NCBI RefSeq assembly: GCF_019968765.1
Contig: NZ_CP074151.1
Coordinates: forward strand, 1 to 64,000
DNA from: Enterobacter sp. JBIWA008
Lineage (GTDB): Bacteria; Pseudomonadota; Gammaproteobacteria; Enterobacterales; Enterobacteriaceae
DNA: 64,000 nucleotides
Direction: 5' to 3'
Part shown: positions 1 through 8,904 of the stretch, in pieces
How positions within the stretch are numbered: the stretch's first letter is position 1
How the letters are laid out: each line of letters opens with the position of its first letter
Notes under the pieces: generated by a model
Told to the model about the DNA's origin: nothing
Seen by the model: only the letters and a program-made list of their open reading frames with translations
Databases searched by the model: none
Position numbers and translations under genes: made by a program

Positions 1-861
1 ATGAATCAACCATTTATCTCTGATGTGCTGTACGCAGACATTGAAAGCAAAGCCAAAGAGTTAACAGTTAATTCAAACAACACAGTACAGCCGGTAGCAT
101 TGATGCGCTTAGGGGTATTTGTGCCGAAGCCAACCAAAAACCAAGTTGAAAACAAAGAGATAGATGCGTCCAAGGTATTCTCTCAATTGGAGATTGCACA
201 GGCCGAAGGTTATGACAATATCAAAATTACCGGCCCGCGACTCGATATGGATACTGATTTTAAGGTATGGATTGGCGTAATCTACTCTTTCAGTAAGTAC
301 GGCCTTTCCTCCAACACGATACAACTTTCTTTTCAGGAGTTCGCCAAGGCGTGCGGCTTCCCTTCAAAGCGTCTGGACGGAAAGCTTCGTAACACCATAC
401 ACGAATCACTCGGACGTTTGCGTAACAAAGGTATCTCCTTTAAACGTGGCAAAAGTGCGCGAGGCAGTTACAACACGGGCCTTCTCAAGACCGGGTATTT
501 TGATGCTGAGCGTGACATTGTTGAGCTGGAAGCAGATTCAAAGCTGTGGGAAATTTTTCAGCTTGATTACCGTGTGCTGTTGCAACAACATGCGCTGCGA
601 GCTCTGCCTAAAAAAGAAGCTGCCCAGGCAATTTACACCTTCATTGAGAGCCTCCCGGCCCGCCCTATTCCTATCTCGTTCGAACGAATTCGCGAGCGCT
701 TGGCTTTGATGTCAACTGTTAGCGAGCAGAATAGAACCATTAAGAAAGCGATCGAGCAGCTGAAGACGATCGGCTACCTTGACTGTTCTATCGAGAAAAA
801 AGGGCGTGAAAACTACATCATCGTGCATTCTCGCAATCCCAAGCTCAAGCCTTCTGAATAG
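1..861 (+). CDS. repA: Plasmid replication initiator RepA (P1-type)
   Basis: Initiator of the plasmid origin. It binds iterons, opens the origin and autoregulates. The 286-aa length equals that of P1 RepA as I remember it. The N-terminus (FISDVLYADIESKAKEL), the block around ITGPRLDMDTDFK and the C-terminal KKGRENYIIVHSRNPKLK follow P1 RepA closely. The ATG is the first base of the window, so the promoter and origin iterons lie outside. The incA-like iterons follow directly and parA/parB come next on the same strand, the P1 replicon order. The family call is very likely; the percent identity is not computed. Confidence 0.95.
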   Translation: MNQPFISDVLYADIESKAKELTVNSNNTVQPVALMRLGVFVPKPTKNQVENKEIDASKVFSQLEIAQAEGYDNIKITGPRLDMDTDFKVWIGVIYSFSKYGLSSNTIQLSFQEFAKACGFPSKRLDGKLRNTIHESLGRLRNKGISFKRGKSARGSYNTGLLKTGYFDAERDIVELEADSKLWEIFQLDYRVLLQQHALRALPKKEAAQAIYTFIESLPARPIPISFERIRERLALMSTVSEQNRTIKKAIEQLKTIGYLDCSIEKKGRENYIIVHSRNPKLKPSE

Positions 862-1240
862 TGTGTGCTGGAGGGCATTGACCTCCATGGTGCGTTTGAA
901 AATGTGCGCTGATGGGACTGCGCGCACTGAGTCAGCGTTAGTTACCCTACAGCACACATTATTTCCCCTACAGCACACATATTACATTTCATTTTCCCAG
1001 CAACACACATGCAATTTTGCCTTTATCCCTTCAGGGCACACGCATAGCCAAGCCTCCCCCTCCAGCACACATGCTCCACCGGCTATTACGCCTAACTTTT
1101 CCCCTCCAGCACACACTTTTTGAATCCACATCCCTCCAGCGCACATCCAATTATCGTAAAGTGTGCGCTGAAGGGAGGATTGTAGTCCAAACGTTCTACG
1201 CCATACTGCGGTTATCAAAAAATCCCTCCAGCACACATAT
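860..1240. repeat. incA-like iteron array (copy-number control)
   Basis: About ten copies of an imperfect repeat with core TGTGTGCTGGAGGG or its complement CCCTCCAGCACACA. Forward copies start near 861, 903 and 1161. Reverse copies lie near 945, 965, 995, 1027, 1057, 1101, 1131 and 1223. The unit matches the known P1 RepA-binding iteron (ATGTGTGNTGNAGGGAAAA). A block downstream of repA corresponds to P1 incA, which titrates RepA and couples origins to limit copy number. No convincing gene lies here. Some copies are degenerate, for example the one at 1027. Confidence 0.88.
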
Positions 1241-1354
1241 TACGTGCAATAAAATCACGTTTAGCGATAATTTGTTGCACGTAGTCGTAATTGTTGTACA
1301 CTCCAACCTTGCAAAAGCAATGTCCCCAACATTGAAAACTTCATGGAGATCAGA

Positions 1355-2560
1355 ATGAAACGAGATTACGGTGGTGTAGGCTCCATAGCGCGCAGGGCTA
1401 GCCATTTGCTTGAGTCAATGAGCAGGGACATTGAAGAACAGCGCAAAGAGTTTAATTTAACTGAATATTTCCAGACATTTACCCGGAATGCTGTCGCTAA
1501 ATTACCTAAACTCAGCCGCAGGATTGTCGAACAGGCCATTAAAGAAATGGAAGATGATGGCTACGAGTTCAACAAAAAACAGGTTGGGAATGTCGAGCAG
1601 TACGCACTGACAATCCAGAACGTCATTGATATCTATGCTCACCGCAAGATTCCAAAGTATCGGGATACCCATACATCGCCATACGTTATCTTTGTAGTGA
1701 ACCTGAAAGGCGGGGTTTCGAAGACTGTCAGCACCGTCACTCTCGCTCATGCGCTTCGAGTTCACCAGGATCTTCTTCGCCACGATTTGCGCGTTCTTGT
1801 TATCGACCTCGACCCTCAGGCATCGAGCACTATGTTCTTGGATCACACACATAGTATCGGTTCTATATTAGAGACGGCTGCTCAGGCGATGCTAAACGAC
1901 GTTGATACTGAAACGTTGCGTAAGGACGTGATCCGCCCAACTATCATCCCTGGCGTTGATGTTATTCCTGCTTCTATCGATGATGGATTTGTAGCTAGTG
2001 CATGGAAGGAGCTGGTTGACGAGAACCTTCCAGGTATTAACCAATATGAAGTGCTTCGCAAGGTTATTATTGATCGAGTTGCTGATGATTATGATTTCAT
2101 CCTGATTGATACAGGGCCACACCTCGACCCATTCTTGCTAAACGGCCTGGCTGCGAGTGACCTGATTCTCACCCCTACTCCACCGGCGCAAGTCGATTTC
2201 CATTCGACGTTAAAATACCTTACCCGCTTGCCTGAAATGCTGGAAACATTGGAACAAGAAGGTATTGAGCCGCGATTGTCTGCCAGTATTGGCTTTATGT
2301 CGAAGATGACCGGAAAGCCAGATCACCAAGTTTCACACAGCCTTGCTCGTGAGGTATACACCAGCAATATTCTCGACTCGGCTCTGCCGCGACTGGATGG
2401 TTTTGAACGATGTGGTGAGACGTTTGACACAATTATTAGTGCGAACCCTGCATCCTATCCTGGTAGCAACGACGCCCTGAAAAAGGCCCGAACAGAAGCG
2501 GAGCATTTCACTAAGGCTGTGTTTGATCGCATCGAGTTCTTGAGGAGCAAAGCGGCATGA
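1355..2560 (+). CDS. parA: Partition ATPase ParA (P1-type)
   Basis: Walker-type ATPase that segregates the prophage plasmid with ParB and represses the par operon. An N-terminal helical DNA-binding region (to about residue 100) is followed by the deviant Walker A NLKGGVSKTVST, the Walker A' segment VLVIDLDPQASSTMF and Walker B FILIDTGPHLD. The C-terminal FDRIEFLRSKAA also fits P1 ParA. I prefer the ATG at 1355, with GGAG about 6 nt upstream; an in-frame ATG at 1343 would add four residues. It overlaps parB by 4 nt. The region before it (1241-1354) should hold the par promoter/operator. Confidence 0.95.
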   Translation: MKRDYGGVGSIARRASHLLESMSRDIEEQRKEFNLTEYFQTFTRNAVAKLPKLSRRIVEQAIKEMEDDGYEFNKKQVGNVEQYALTIQNVIDIYAHRKIPKYRDTHTSPYVIFVVNLKGGVSKTVSTVTLAHALRVHQDLLRHDLRVLVIDLDPQASSTMFLDHTHSIGSILETAAQAMLNDVDTETLRKDVIRPTIIPGVDVIPASIDDGFVASAWKELVDENLPGINQYEVLRKVIIDRVADDYDFILIDTGPHLDPFLLNGLAASDLILTPTPPAQVDFHSTLKYLTRLPEMLETLEQEGIEPRLSASIGFMSKMTGKPDHQVSHSLAREVYTSNILDSALPRLDGFERCGETFDTIISANPASYPGSNDALKKARTEAEHFTKAVFDRIEFLRSKAA

Positions 2561-3531
2561 AGAAGAAAATAGTAGCCCGTGGGCGAAGCATTTTAGGCAG
2601 TGATAGCTCCGATTTTATCCGTAGCCTTGACAACCAAGGTGGTGAGAAGGTTTTCACTCTTAAGTCAGGAAAGCAGGCTAAATTCACTCTAAAGACCATT
2701 GTGAGTGATGAAATAGAGCAGAAAACTTTTGTTGATCCTGCTGTTAATGGTCGTGATCAGAGAAATGTAACTCCTGAGTCAGTGAGCGATATAACGCGAA
2801 CGATCACTCTTCAGCAATTTTTCCCGGCAATTGGTAGGGCTGTAGGTGAGCGCATTGAGGTATTGGATGGTTCCCGCCGCCGAGCTGCCTGTATTTTTAG
2901 CGGCTCGAATTTTGAAATCTTGGTTACAGAAGATGAAATAAGTTTTGAAGATGCCCGCCAATTGGCAAAAGACATCCAGACCGCCCGCGAACATACACTT
3001 CGTGAAATTGGGCAGAGATACCAACTCATGCACGAGAACGGCATGACAAAGGATGAGATCGCGCGCACTGAGGGTGTATCTCCTGCAAGTGTTACCCGAG
3101 CATTCCAAGCCGCTTCGGTACCAGCTGAAATGGTCGCGCTATTCCCGGTCATCAACGAACTTTCGCTTGCTGATTACCAACTGCTGCTTAAGCTTTCAGA
3201 AGAGCTAAACAACAAAGGTGTTCCCCTGCCCGAGTTAATTGCAAAAGTGCAAGAAGACATCACTGCAGCGGAAGTGGAGAGCATAACTAAATCGTTAATC
3301 CTGGACTCGTTCAAACGTCACACAAAACAGTTGAACCCGCGACCAGTGAAAACAGTCCAAACTGAAAAACTGCGTGAGTTCGAAGATAAAAAACAGTTTG
3401 CGCGTAAGAAAACTGACACGTCTAAACGCTTAGTGACTTATGAATTTGCTCGCCTTCCAGTGTCAGTTCAAGCTGAGTTGGATAAAGCCATTAAGCAGGT
3501 AATGGATAACATGCAGGTACCAGCGAAGTAA
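2557..3531 (+). CDS. parB: Partition protein ParB (P1-type)
   Basis: Centromere-binding partner of ParA, 324 aa, close to the roughly 333 aa of P1 ParB. The order is an N-terminal arm, a ParB/Spo0J-like region (ERIEVLDGSRRRAACIFSG), a helix-turn-helix near residues 165-195 (MTKDEIARTEGVSPASVTRAF) and a Lys/Arg-rich C-terminal dimer domain. Start and stop overlap parA (ATGA), indicating translational coupling. The parS candidate follows immediately. Confidence 0.93.
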   Translation: MKKKIVARGRSILGSDSSDFIRSLDNQGGEKVFTLKSGKQAKFTLKTIVSDEIEQKTFVDPAVNGRDQRNVTPESVSDITRTITLQQFFPAIGRAVGERIEVLDGSRRRAACIFSGSNFEILVTEDEISFEDARQLAKDIQTAREHTLREIGQRYQLMHENGMTKDEIARTEGVSPASVTRAFQAASVPAEMVALFPVINELSLADYQLLLKLSEELNNKGVPLPELIAKVQEDITAAEVESITKSLILDSFKRHTKQLNPRPVKTVQTEKLREFEDKKQFARKKTDTSKRLVTYEFARLPVSVQAELDKAIKQVMDNMQVPAK

Positions 3532-3535
3532 AAAA

Positions 3536-3650
3536 AGTGGGAACTTCAGGCTGTTTTCTACCAAAAAGTTCCCACTAAATTTTCAATTCTAACTAGCTAA
3601 AAAATAGGGATTTTATTAGTTTCTTTCAATCTGAAATTCCCAAGACCCAC
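3536..3650. other. parS: Candidate parS centromere
   Basis: The non-coding 130 bp directly after parB, the position of P1 parS. It holds a perfect 11-bp inverted repeat, AGTGGGAACTT at 3536-3546 and its complement at 3566-3576. Further on there is an A+T-rich stretch and a smaller dyad TTTCA/TGAAA near 3625-3637. P1 parS has ParB heptamer and hexamer boxes on both sides of an IHF bend. The arrangement here is compatible, but box sequences cannot be assigned by eye. The 11-bp hairpin lacks a U tract, so a terminator is less likely. Confidence 0.5.
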
Positions 3651-3662
3651 GCCCCTGAAACC

Positions 3663-4370
3663 TCAGAATTCGATAACACTTCCTGCCGCAGACTTCGCAG
3701 CTGAGCCCACTGCACCGGCCGCTCCAGATAAGATCCCCTCCACACCAGAACCAGCAGACGTGTATTTCTGAAAGGTGATCGGATAACTTAAAAACTCTGT
3801 TACCTGGTCACGTGAGCGGGTGATTTCTCCAAGCTGGGTAGGAAATACTCGCATCTCTTCTTCCAATGTTTTTCCGCCTTCTTGGGACACGCGATACAAA
3901 CGGATATTCATCAGGTATGAAGGCGGCAAGTTGATAGTGCCATCCCGGTTTGTCACCTTCCCTTTTCGCTCTTTAAACCATTCCATTATTTTGCCGTCCT
4001 CTGTATCACGAACAGTCATCGTGACGAGCCCAGCGGTAACATGGGTTGGTTTATTGAACTCCACGCTACCTATCACCTTACTTTCTGTTTCAATAGTCCC
4101 ATGCCCATAAGTTATGTCTTTAACAAACATGTCAAAGCCATTTAGCCCATCTACATCGACTGTCCACTGCCATCCTTGTGCGTAGCGTATACGCATAGCG
4201 GCCGCGATGATATTTTTCCCGTAGGCAACATCATTGGCATAATTCCCACGCACACCTGAACCGGAAAGAGCTTTATCAAGGATGTCGCTAATAAGGTTGC
4301 TGGTGAAAGATTTAGTATTGAAGGAAAGAGAACTTGAAAGAGTGCTCTCAAGGCCGCTAAATATCCCCAC
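3663..4370 (-). CDS. Tail tube-like or baseplate-associated protein
   Basis: 235-aa protein at the promoter-distal end of the tail cluster. The C-terminal half (PPSYLMNIRLYRVSQ to TEFLSYPITFQKYTS) has the look of contractile-tail tube or tube-initiator proteins. The last 25 residues are Gly/Ala/Ser-rich and probably flexible. In P1 the segment next to par encodes tail and baseplate proteins, so a tube-baseplate junction role is plausible. This is inferred from context and composition; I do not recognise a defined family. Confidence 0.5.
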   Translation of the reverse strand: MGIFSGLESTLSSSLSFNTKSFTSNLISDILDKALSGSGVRGNYANDVAYGKNIIAAAMRIRYAQGWQWTVDVDGLNGFDMFVKDITYGHGTIETESKVIGSVEFNKPTHVTAGLVTMTVRDTEDGKIMEWFKERKGKVTNRDGTINLPPSYLMNIRLYRVSQEGGKTLEEEMRVFPTQLGEITRSRDQVTEFLSYPITFQKYTSAGSGVEGILSGAAGAVGSAAKSAAGSVIEF

Positions 4371-4383
4371 TGTTCTGCCCTCT

Positions 4384-4941
4384 TTATGATGCCGTGGTTG
4401 CGCCTGGAATGATGGCTCTGTTCGATGCCATTTTTTCTTCCATGTCTAAAACTCGCTGGTGGAGCGTTACTTCGTCTGGAAGGTCAGAATAATCGAACTT
4501 TCCATCTATAGAAGCGCGTCTTAAACGTGCAACATTAAGGACTTTTATTAGCGCTTCCAGATAGTCCTCAATCATACCGATAATAGCTGGGGGCAAATGC
4601 CATCCTTCAAAACCACGATCTCGCAGATTCATAAGGTACTGCATTTTGAATGGCCATCGTTCTGAACCTGTAAGATCCAGTTCGATGGTATCCCCTACTT
4701 CATCAGAGTAAACAAGTAAGCCGTATGCGTCGGTAACATGGATAAGTGCTAAATAGTCATTAGGGCGGGATATAACCGTCCCTCCACCCTTTTCCAACTT
4801 AACAGTGCCAATGACCCCCGCCCTATCCTGGTATGCTCCCAGCGCCTTCCTGAGAAGGGAATTAAGTGTTTCCTCTTCTCGTACAAGTAAAGGGTTAAAG
4901 CGTTGCTTTACGTTATCAAGGAGCTCGGCGGGCGTTGTCAT
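4384..4941 (-). CDS. Conserved tail/neck protein of unknown role
   Basis: 185 aa, 13 nt upstream of the tail tube-like gene on the same strand. It is rich in charged helices at both ends with a beta-rich middle (GGGTVISRPNDYLALIHVTD). There is no transmembrane segment or known catalytic motif. It sits between tube-like genes in the late operon, so it is probably a virion or assembly protein. A Chi octamer lies inside at 4455. Function not recognised. Confidence 0.6.
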   Translation of the reverse strand: MTTPAELLDNVKQRFNPLLVREEETLNSLLRKALGAYQDRAGVIGTVKLEKGGGTVISRPNDYLALIHVTDAYGLLVYSDEVGDTIELDLTGSERWPFKMQYLMNLRDRGFEGWHLPPAIIGMIEDYLEALIKVLNVARLRRASIDGKFDYSDLPDEVTLHQRVLDMEEKMASNRAIIPGATTAS

Positions 4942-5006
4942 GGTATTCCCTGCAAATTAAGATTAAATGCCTAATAGGCGCTGCGATTAAGCCAGCGCCG
5001 ATTCTG

Positions 5007-5498
5007 TTACTCAACCCAGTTGTATACGACGCGCAGTGTCGGACGGACAACGGTCGTGACGTCTTCAGATGAGAAGTCCACTGCATCAGAATAGATTTTG
5101 CAGTGGGAGAAGGTACGGATTAAGCCTTTGTGATCGCCGCTGTTTGACTCTGCTGCTGCCTGGACCGTTACTTCGATATACTTCTTACCGTAAACAAGCT
5201 CTTTTACGGCGGCTAGCACAGCTCCATCAATGGTTTCTGCACAAGTAACCTGATATTCACCTGAGTTGCGCAGCGTACCGTGCTGGTTGAACTTCATCCC
5301 GCCAGGACCAAAATCTTCTACGTCTTCACGTGTCATTTCCGGAATCTGAGTAGAACGCACTAGGATGCTCAGATTGTCATAACCTTTAAACGTCATCCAA
5401 AATTCTGAGCCAATCAGCTTCTCGCCAGCTGCAATATTTTTGTTAAAGCGAGATTTGAGAAAAGCGGTATCTGCTTTAGTATTCGCAAAACCAGACAT
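5007..5498 (-). CDS. Probable major tail tube protein
   Basis: 163 aa, the usual size of contractile-tail tube proteins. The pattern of a short N-terminal arm, then a beta-rich body with STQIPEMTREDVEDFGPGGMKFNQHG and a C-terminal LRVVYNWVE fits inner-tube subunits. It lies in the same operon as the sheath (6899-8509). P1 encodes a tube protein and a gene-21 tail protein in this neighbourhood; which one this equals is not settled by eye. Confidence 0.62.
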   Translation of the reverse strand: MSGFANTKADTAFLKSRFNKNIAAGEKLIGSEFWMTFKGYDNLSILVRSTQIPEMTREDVEDFGPGGMKFNQHGTLRNSGEYQVTCAETIDGAVLAAVKELVYGKKYIEVTVQAAAESNSGDHKGLIRTFSHCKIYSDAVDFSSEDVTTVVRPTLRVVYNWVE

Positions 5499-5507
5499 AG
5501 AGACTCC

Positions 5508-6101
5508 TTAAGTAATAAACACAGTGGAAATATTGCTGCGATTAAGTGATGTAATGCCGCTGCATTGGAGAGTGACAGTGTTGTGAGAAAAATAGCCTTC
5601 TGAGGTTCGTGGAGCATCCAACTGATAAGTCACATCTTTAATAACCACTCCTGAGAGAGCTATTGTGCGACCTATATTTAATGTCACTTGCTCTGGACGT
5701 CGCCCGAGAGCGGTGTACTCATTGAGTTCTGGAGAGCACATTTTTAGTAGCGTTGTGATAGCAGCATTAACTTCTATTTGCGCGTTTTGGGTAGCCATGA
5801 GATCAACCGTTAAACTAAACTCTGGCGGCTGCTGACCTTCCCAGACGAGCATAGAGTTAAAGATCGTCTTTGCGGTAACGCCCGAAGCGGATTGAATAAC
5901 ATTGGCTGTAGCGTCCAGTTTCTGACTTACAGCCCCCATAATTCCGCTCAATGACTGATTCTCGAACGGCGATTGCCACATAGCTGAAAGAGTGGCAGAG
6001 GAGCCATCGCCGATATAGCCCACAACCATATCCTCATCAGTACGGATGTAGATTTTCATTAGAGGGCTAATGCCATCCGGCATGATCGCGCCACAAATCA
6101 T
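5508..6101 (-). CDS. Tail protein of unknown role
   Basis: 197 aa, 9 nt upstream of the tube gene and in the same operon. The middle (VKIYIRTDEDMVVGYIGDG-like start, then LSLTVDLMATQNAQIEV) is beta-rich without helices typical of enzymes. The C-terminus (YFSHNTVTLQCSGITSLN) resembles a tube- or baseplate-type beta barrel. The preferred start could be the internal Met near residue 15 (MKIYIRTDEDM). Inferred to be a virion component from position only. Confidence 0.55.
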   Translation of the reverse strand: MICGAIMPDGISPLMKIYIRTDEDMVVGYIGDGSSATLSAMWQSPFENQSLSGIMGAVSQKLDATANVIQSASGVTAKTIFNSMLVWEGQQPPEFSLTVDLMATQNAQIEVNAAITTLLKMCSPELNEYTALGRRPEQVTLNIGRTIALSGVVIKDVTYQLDAPRTSEGYFSHNTVTLQCSGITSLNRSNISTVFIT

Positions 6102-6147
6102 CTCCAGACCTCCGAATCAGGCCACCATTACTGATGGCCGGATATAG

Positions 6148-6858
6148 TTACATGCCGCGTTTCTTGCGCAGCTTCATGGACTTCTTGCGGTGCAAATTCG
6201 CAACAGATGTATGAGCCTTACGACGAGCCTTCTTTAGTGCTTGTTTCTGCAAAGAGTTGAGGCGACGAGGGCGCGGGCGCTTACGAATAATTTTCACCTT
6301 GCCGTCACGAACAACTTTTTTACGAACGGCTTCGAGCATAGCTGTATCGCCCCCGGCAACTGTATACATTGCGATAGCCTCCTCAAGCATGTCTGAATCG
6401 TTGCCTGACAGAGCATCGAAAACTCGCTCCGCTGCTGAATCATCCATGTCATCGATCATGTCGGTAACATCATCTTGGTCTGCGCCCATGGACACTGCCG
6501 CATCAGCCAGCGCGGCCAAGGCAGCGTTATAGGCATCAACTTGTTCATCTGTGAAATCAGCGTCTTCATCTACGCCATCTAGCCCAGCCATAATAATGGC
6601 CAAAGCATCAAAGGCGTCGGCTTCGGGATCATCATCCTCCAACCATTGCGCGATCATCGACGCAGCGAGGCCACGCTCATCACCTTTGGCGCGCGCGCTA
6701 ACAGCTTCAAGCATTAATGCTTCACCATCTTTATGCAGTTCCTGCTCTCCCGGTTTACGCTCTCCTGCGCTTTCAAGCATTGCCTTATCGTCAGAACCCT
6801 GCACGGTGGCACCAAAAAGAACACGGGCCAGGGGATTAGCGATTGTGAAATTTTTCAT
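6148..6858 (-). CDS. Acidic/basic two-part head protein with protease-like sites
   Basis: 236 aa. Residues 1-175 are very acidic and Ala/Asp-rich. The last 60 residues are strongly basic (RKRPRPRRLNSLQKQALKKARRK). Four MLE motifs followed by S, A or E occur near residues 27-29, 49-51, 157-159 and 174-176. They match motifs in the prohead protease and capsid protein of this phage. This suggests a prohead core or internal protein cut during maturation, with the basic tail contacting DNA. It lies between tail genes and the sheath. A nucleoid-like role is an alternative. Confidence 0.5.
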   Translation of the reverse strand: MKNFTIANPLARVLFGATVQGSDDKAMLESAGERKPGEQELHKDGEALMLEAVSARAKGDERGLAASMIAQWLEDDDPEADAFDALAIIMAGLDGVDEDADFTDEQVDAYNAALAALADAAVSMGADQDDVTDMIDDMDDSAAERVFDALSGNDSDMLEEAIAMYTVAGGDTAMLEAVRKKVVRDGKVKIIRKRPRPRRLNSLQKQALKKARRKAHTSVANLHRKKSMKLRKKRGM

Positions 6859-6898
6859 GTTTTATCTCTTAACGGCCGCCCGGAGGGCGGCTCATGGT

Positions 6899-8509
6899 TT
6901 ATCGCATAAGGATTGGTTTACCGATGATGCGGCGCGCTGAACCGGTAGGGCACACTGCCCATTCGACTTGCCAGTAATCGCTCTCCAGTTGAGCCACGGT
7001 TATTACAAACGGCTCTTCGCCCTGTGACTTATCCCGGGGCTTTACTAGCGCGCCTGCTGAATAGAAGCGCTCCAGTAATTCGGTCATGCCTTTCGTGAGC
7101 GACTCTTGGGTAACACCGTCCGGCTCGTGCTTGATAGCTTCAGCGAGCTCATAGAAACTACGGGCGATGGCATTCATCAAGGAGGAGACGTGTTGGAAGC
7201 GGAGGTAGTTCTTTTTGCTAAACGTGGTCAGCGCGTCATCAATATAAACATCACCGCTAGCCGACACTTTTACAGGATTTATTCGTGCCGTAACGAACGC
7301 TTCCAGGTCGATAGCATCGAGGTTTGGAATCTTGGTGATGTTTTGACGATCGATAATGCCTCGCGAGGTGCCTGCAGGTGAGTAATGCCAGCCACCGACA
7401 TCTGGTACCATCGCAACACCTTTCGCTTTAGCTACAAAAGCGTCACAGCTAATACCGAAGACAACCTGCATGCCAGTTGCACTGTCTTTACAGGAATAAG
7501 GGAAGTAGTAGCGTGCGGGCTGGTGTGAACCACCAAAGCCATGACCTTTGGCTTCAGTGATCGCAGCTGCAGCTGTCTGATTGCCTGAAAGATCATAGAA
7601 GAAGTCGACGCGAACGGCTTCTGCCAGGTCCTTCAGTGCAGACAGTACAGTTGAGTCGTAACAACCCAGCGAGAGAATGGCAGTTACATTGATCGGGGCT
7701 TGTTCCAGAATAGCCAGTGCTTTCAGGTATTCTTCAGCAGTAACTTTCGAGAACGTGCCATCAGAACCACCAACGAACGCCACATCTGCGAACGTAATAC
7801 CTGAGAACAAATCATCTTTATCATCACTGGTGATCACGCAACCTAGGCGGGTAGACATGCTTTCCAACATGGTTTGCAACCATGCTGGTTGGCCCATATC
7901 GTTGACGGCCTCTGGGTTGAAAGAAACCTGATGAGTTTCGAGTTGTTCCACAGAACCATCCGATTGGGTTTCTTTTAGCGTCAGGTTGAGAAGGTCGCTA
8001 TCCTCATCACTATCAAGCGAAATTGTACGATTGGCTGAAGCCTCGCCGTCTTTGATGTAAATGATGGCCAGTTCGCCATCCTTAAGTGCTGGTGTTTCGT
8101 GAGGACCAAACTGAGCCCCTTTTAACACGTACTCACCCAGAACGGTGAAGGATTCGCCTTCTTCAACCTGGTTCTCTTCCCCAGAAGCCTTAGAAATGAT
8201 GATGCCCGGGACCTTCATATCTGAAGGGCAAACGCGCACTACATAACCATCGCCACCTTTAACCGCCTGCTGGACGTGACGGAATGGCTCGAATGCCGAA
8301 CCCAGTCGAGGATGGATTGGGGTTCCAAGCACATCCTTATAGTTCGATGCTGTGACCTGTAACACCTTACCCGGCGCGCCACGGCGAGAAATCACCAGAC
8401 CAGCGAAAACGGAGCTACCGCCGCTGCCGGTGGATAGGGTCGCATCAGCGTTAACAGGCATAATGCCGACGCCAGCTGCTTGCCCTACTGAATATCCGAT
8501 CTTATTCAT
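6899..8509 (-). CDS. Contractile tail sheath protein (P1 gp22-like)
   Basis: 536-aa sheath subunit. The N-terminal GVGIMPVNADATLSTGSGGSS and SRRGAPGKVLQVTASNYKDVLG, the central Rossmann-like insertion (SMSTRLGCVITSDDKDDLF) and the C-terminal core (PDVGGWHYSPAGTSRGII, FVTARINPVKVSASGDVYIDDALTTF, LRFQHVSSLMNAIARSFYE) follow the gpFI/sheath family order. It shows the particle is a myovirus. It lies next to the capsid gene, as gene 22 lies next to gene 23 in P1. One internal MLES also occurs here, in a protein not expected to meet the head protease. Confidence 0.88.
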   Translation of the reverse strand: MNKIGYSVGQAAGVGIMPVNADATLSTGSGGSSVFAGLVISRRGAPGKVLQVTASNYKDVLGTPIHPRLGSAFEPFRHVQQAVKGGDGYVVRVCPSDMKVPGIIISKASGEENQVEEGESFTVLGEYVLKGAQFGPHETPALKDGELAIIYIKDGEASANRTISLDSDEDSDLLNLTLKETQSDGSVEQLETHQVSFNPEAVNDMGQPAWLQTMLESMSTRLGCVITSDDKDDLFSGITFADVAFVGGSDGTFSKVTAEEYLKALAILEQAPINVTAILSLGCYDSTVLSALKDLAEAVRVDFFYDLSGNQTAAAAITEAKGHGFGGSHQPARYYFPYSCKDSATGMQVVFGISCDAFVAKAKGVAMVPDVGGWHYSPAGTSRGIIDRQNITKIPNLDAIDLEAFVTARINPVKVSASGDVYIDDALTTFSKKNYLRFQHVSSLMNAIARSFYELAEAIKHEPDGVTQESLTKGMTELLERFYSAGALVKPRDKSQGEEPFVITVAQLESDYWQVEWAVCPTGSARRIIGKPILMR

Positions 8510-8573
8510 TGCACTTACCCCTTCGGCGTGCGATTTGAACTAAAACATTTCCCCCCCATACGAAGGAGGAAAA

Positions 8574-8852
8574 TTATTCGCCTACGGTGAAGGTGTCACC
8601 CACGGTAGCGTCTTGTTTTTCGCTATCCACGCTGACGCCCTCTACGGTAACTACTGCCGCTTTAACCACAACCTTATGAGTAACGGTGTGGCCACCATCA
8701 GCAGTTGTAATAGTCAGTTCGGCTTCGCCAGGACCTTCTGCTTTACATTTATTGTTTTTACCCACAGATACGACCTCAGGGTTACTTGATACGACAGTAA
8801 TGGCCTTATTGGTGGCGTTTTCAGGGAAAACGGAAACTTTGATATCTGGCAT
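8574..8852 (-). CDS. Small Ig-like (BIg2) protein, circularly permuted
   Basis: 92-aa protein with a bacterial Ig-like group 2 domain (SSNPEVVSVGKNN, AEGPGEAELTITTADGG). Compared with the usual BIg2 order it begins at the second strand (IKVSVFPENATNK), so the first strand is absent from the N-terminus. A first-strand-like segment (VTVEGVSVDSEKQDATVGDTF) sits at the C-terminus instead. Start chosen at ATG 8852 with AGGAG upstream. A hairpin with 8-bp arms (8864-8884) separates it from the capsid gene. Likely a capsid decoration protein. The permutation could allow strand exchange between neighbours or self-closure. Confidence 0.75.
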   Translation of the reverse strand: MPDIKVSVFPENATNKAITVVSSNPEVVSVGKNNKCKAEGPGEAELTITTADGGHTVTHKVVVKAAVVTVEGVSVDSEKQDATVGDTFTVGE

Positions 8853-8863
8853 TTTGTTCTCCT

Positions 8864-8884
8864 AACGCCCCATAAGGGGGCGTT
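8864..8884. terminator. Hairpin between capsid and Ig-like genes
   Basis: AACGCCCC and GGGGCGTT arms around a 5-nt loop, with no U tract on the coding strand. It may pause polymerase, protect mRNA ends or set capsid versus decoration expression rather than terminate fully. Confidence 0.4.
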
Positions 8885-8904
8885 GTAAATAGACGTTTTA
8901 TGGC

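Noticed and set aside
3566..3600. The dyad after parB as a terminator
   Set aside because: Long loop (19 nt) and no U tract; position and context fit parS better.
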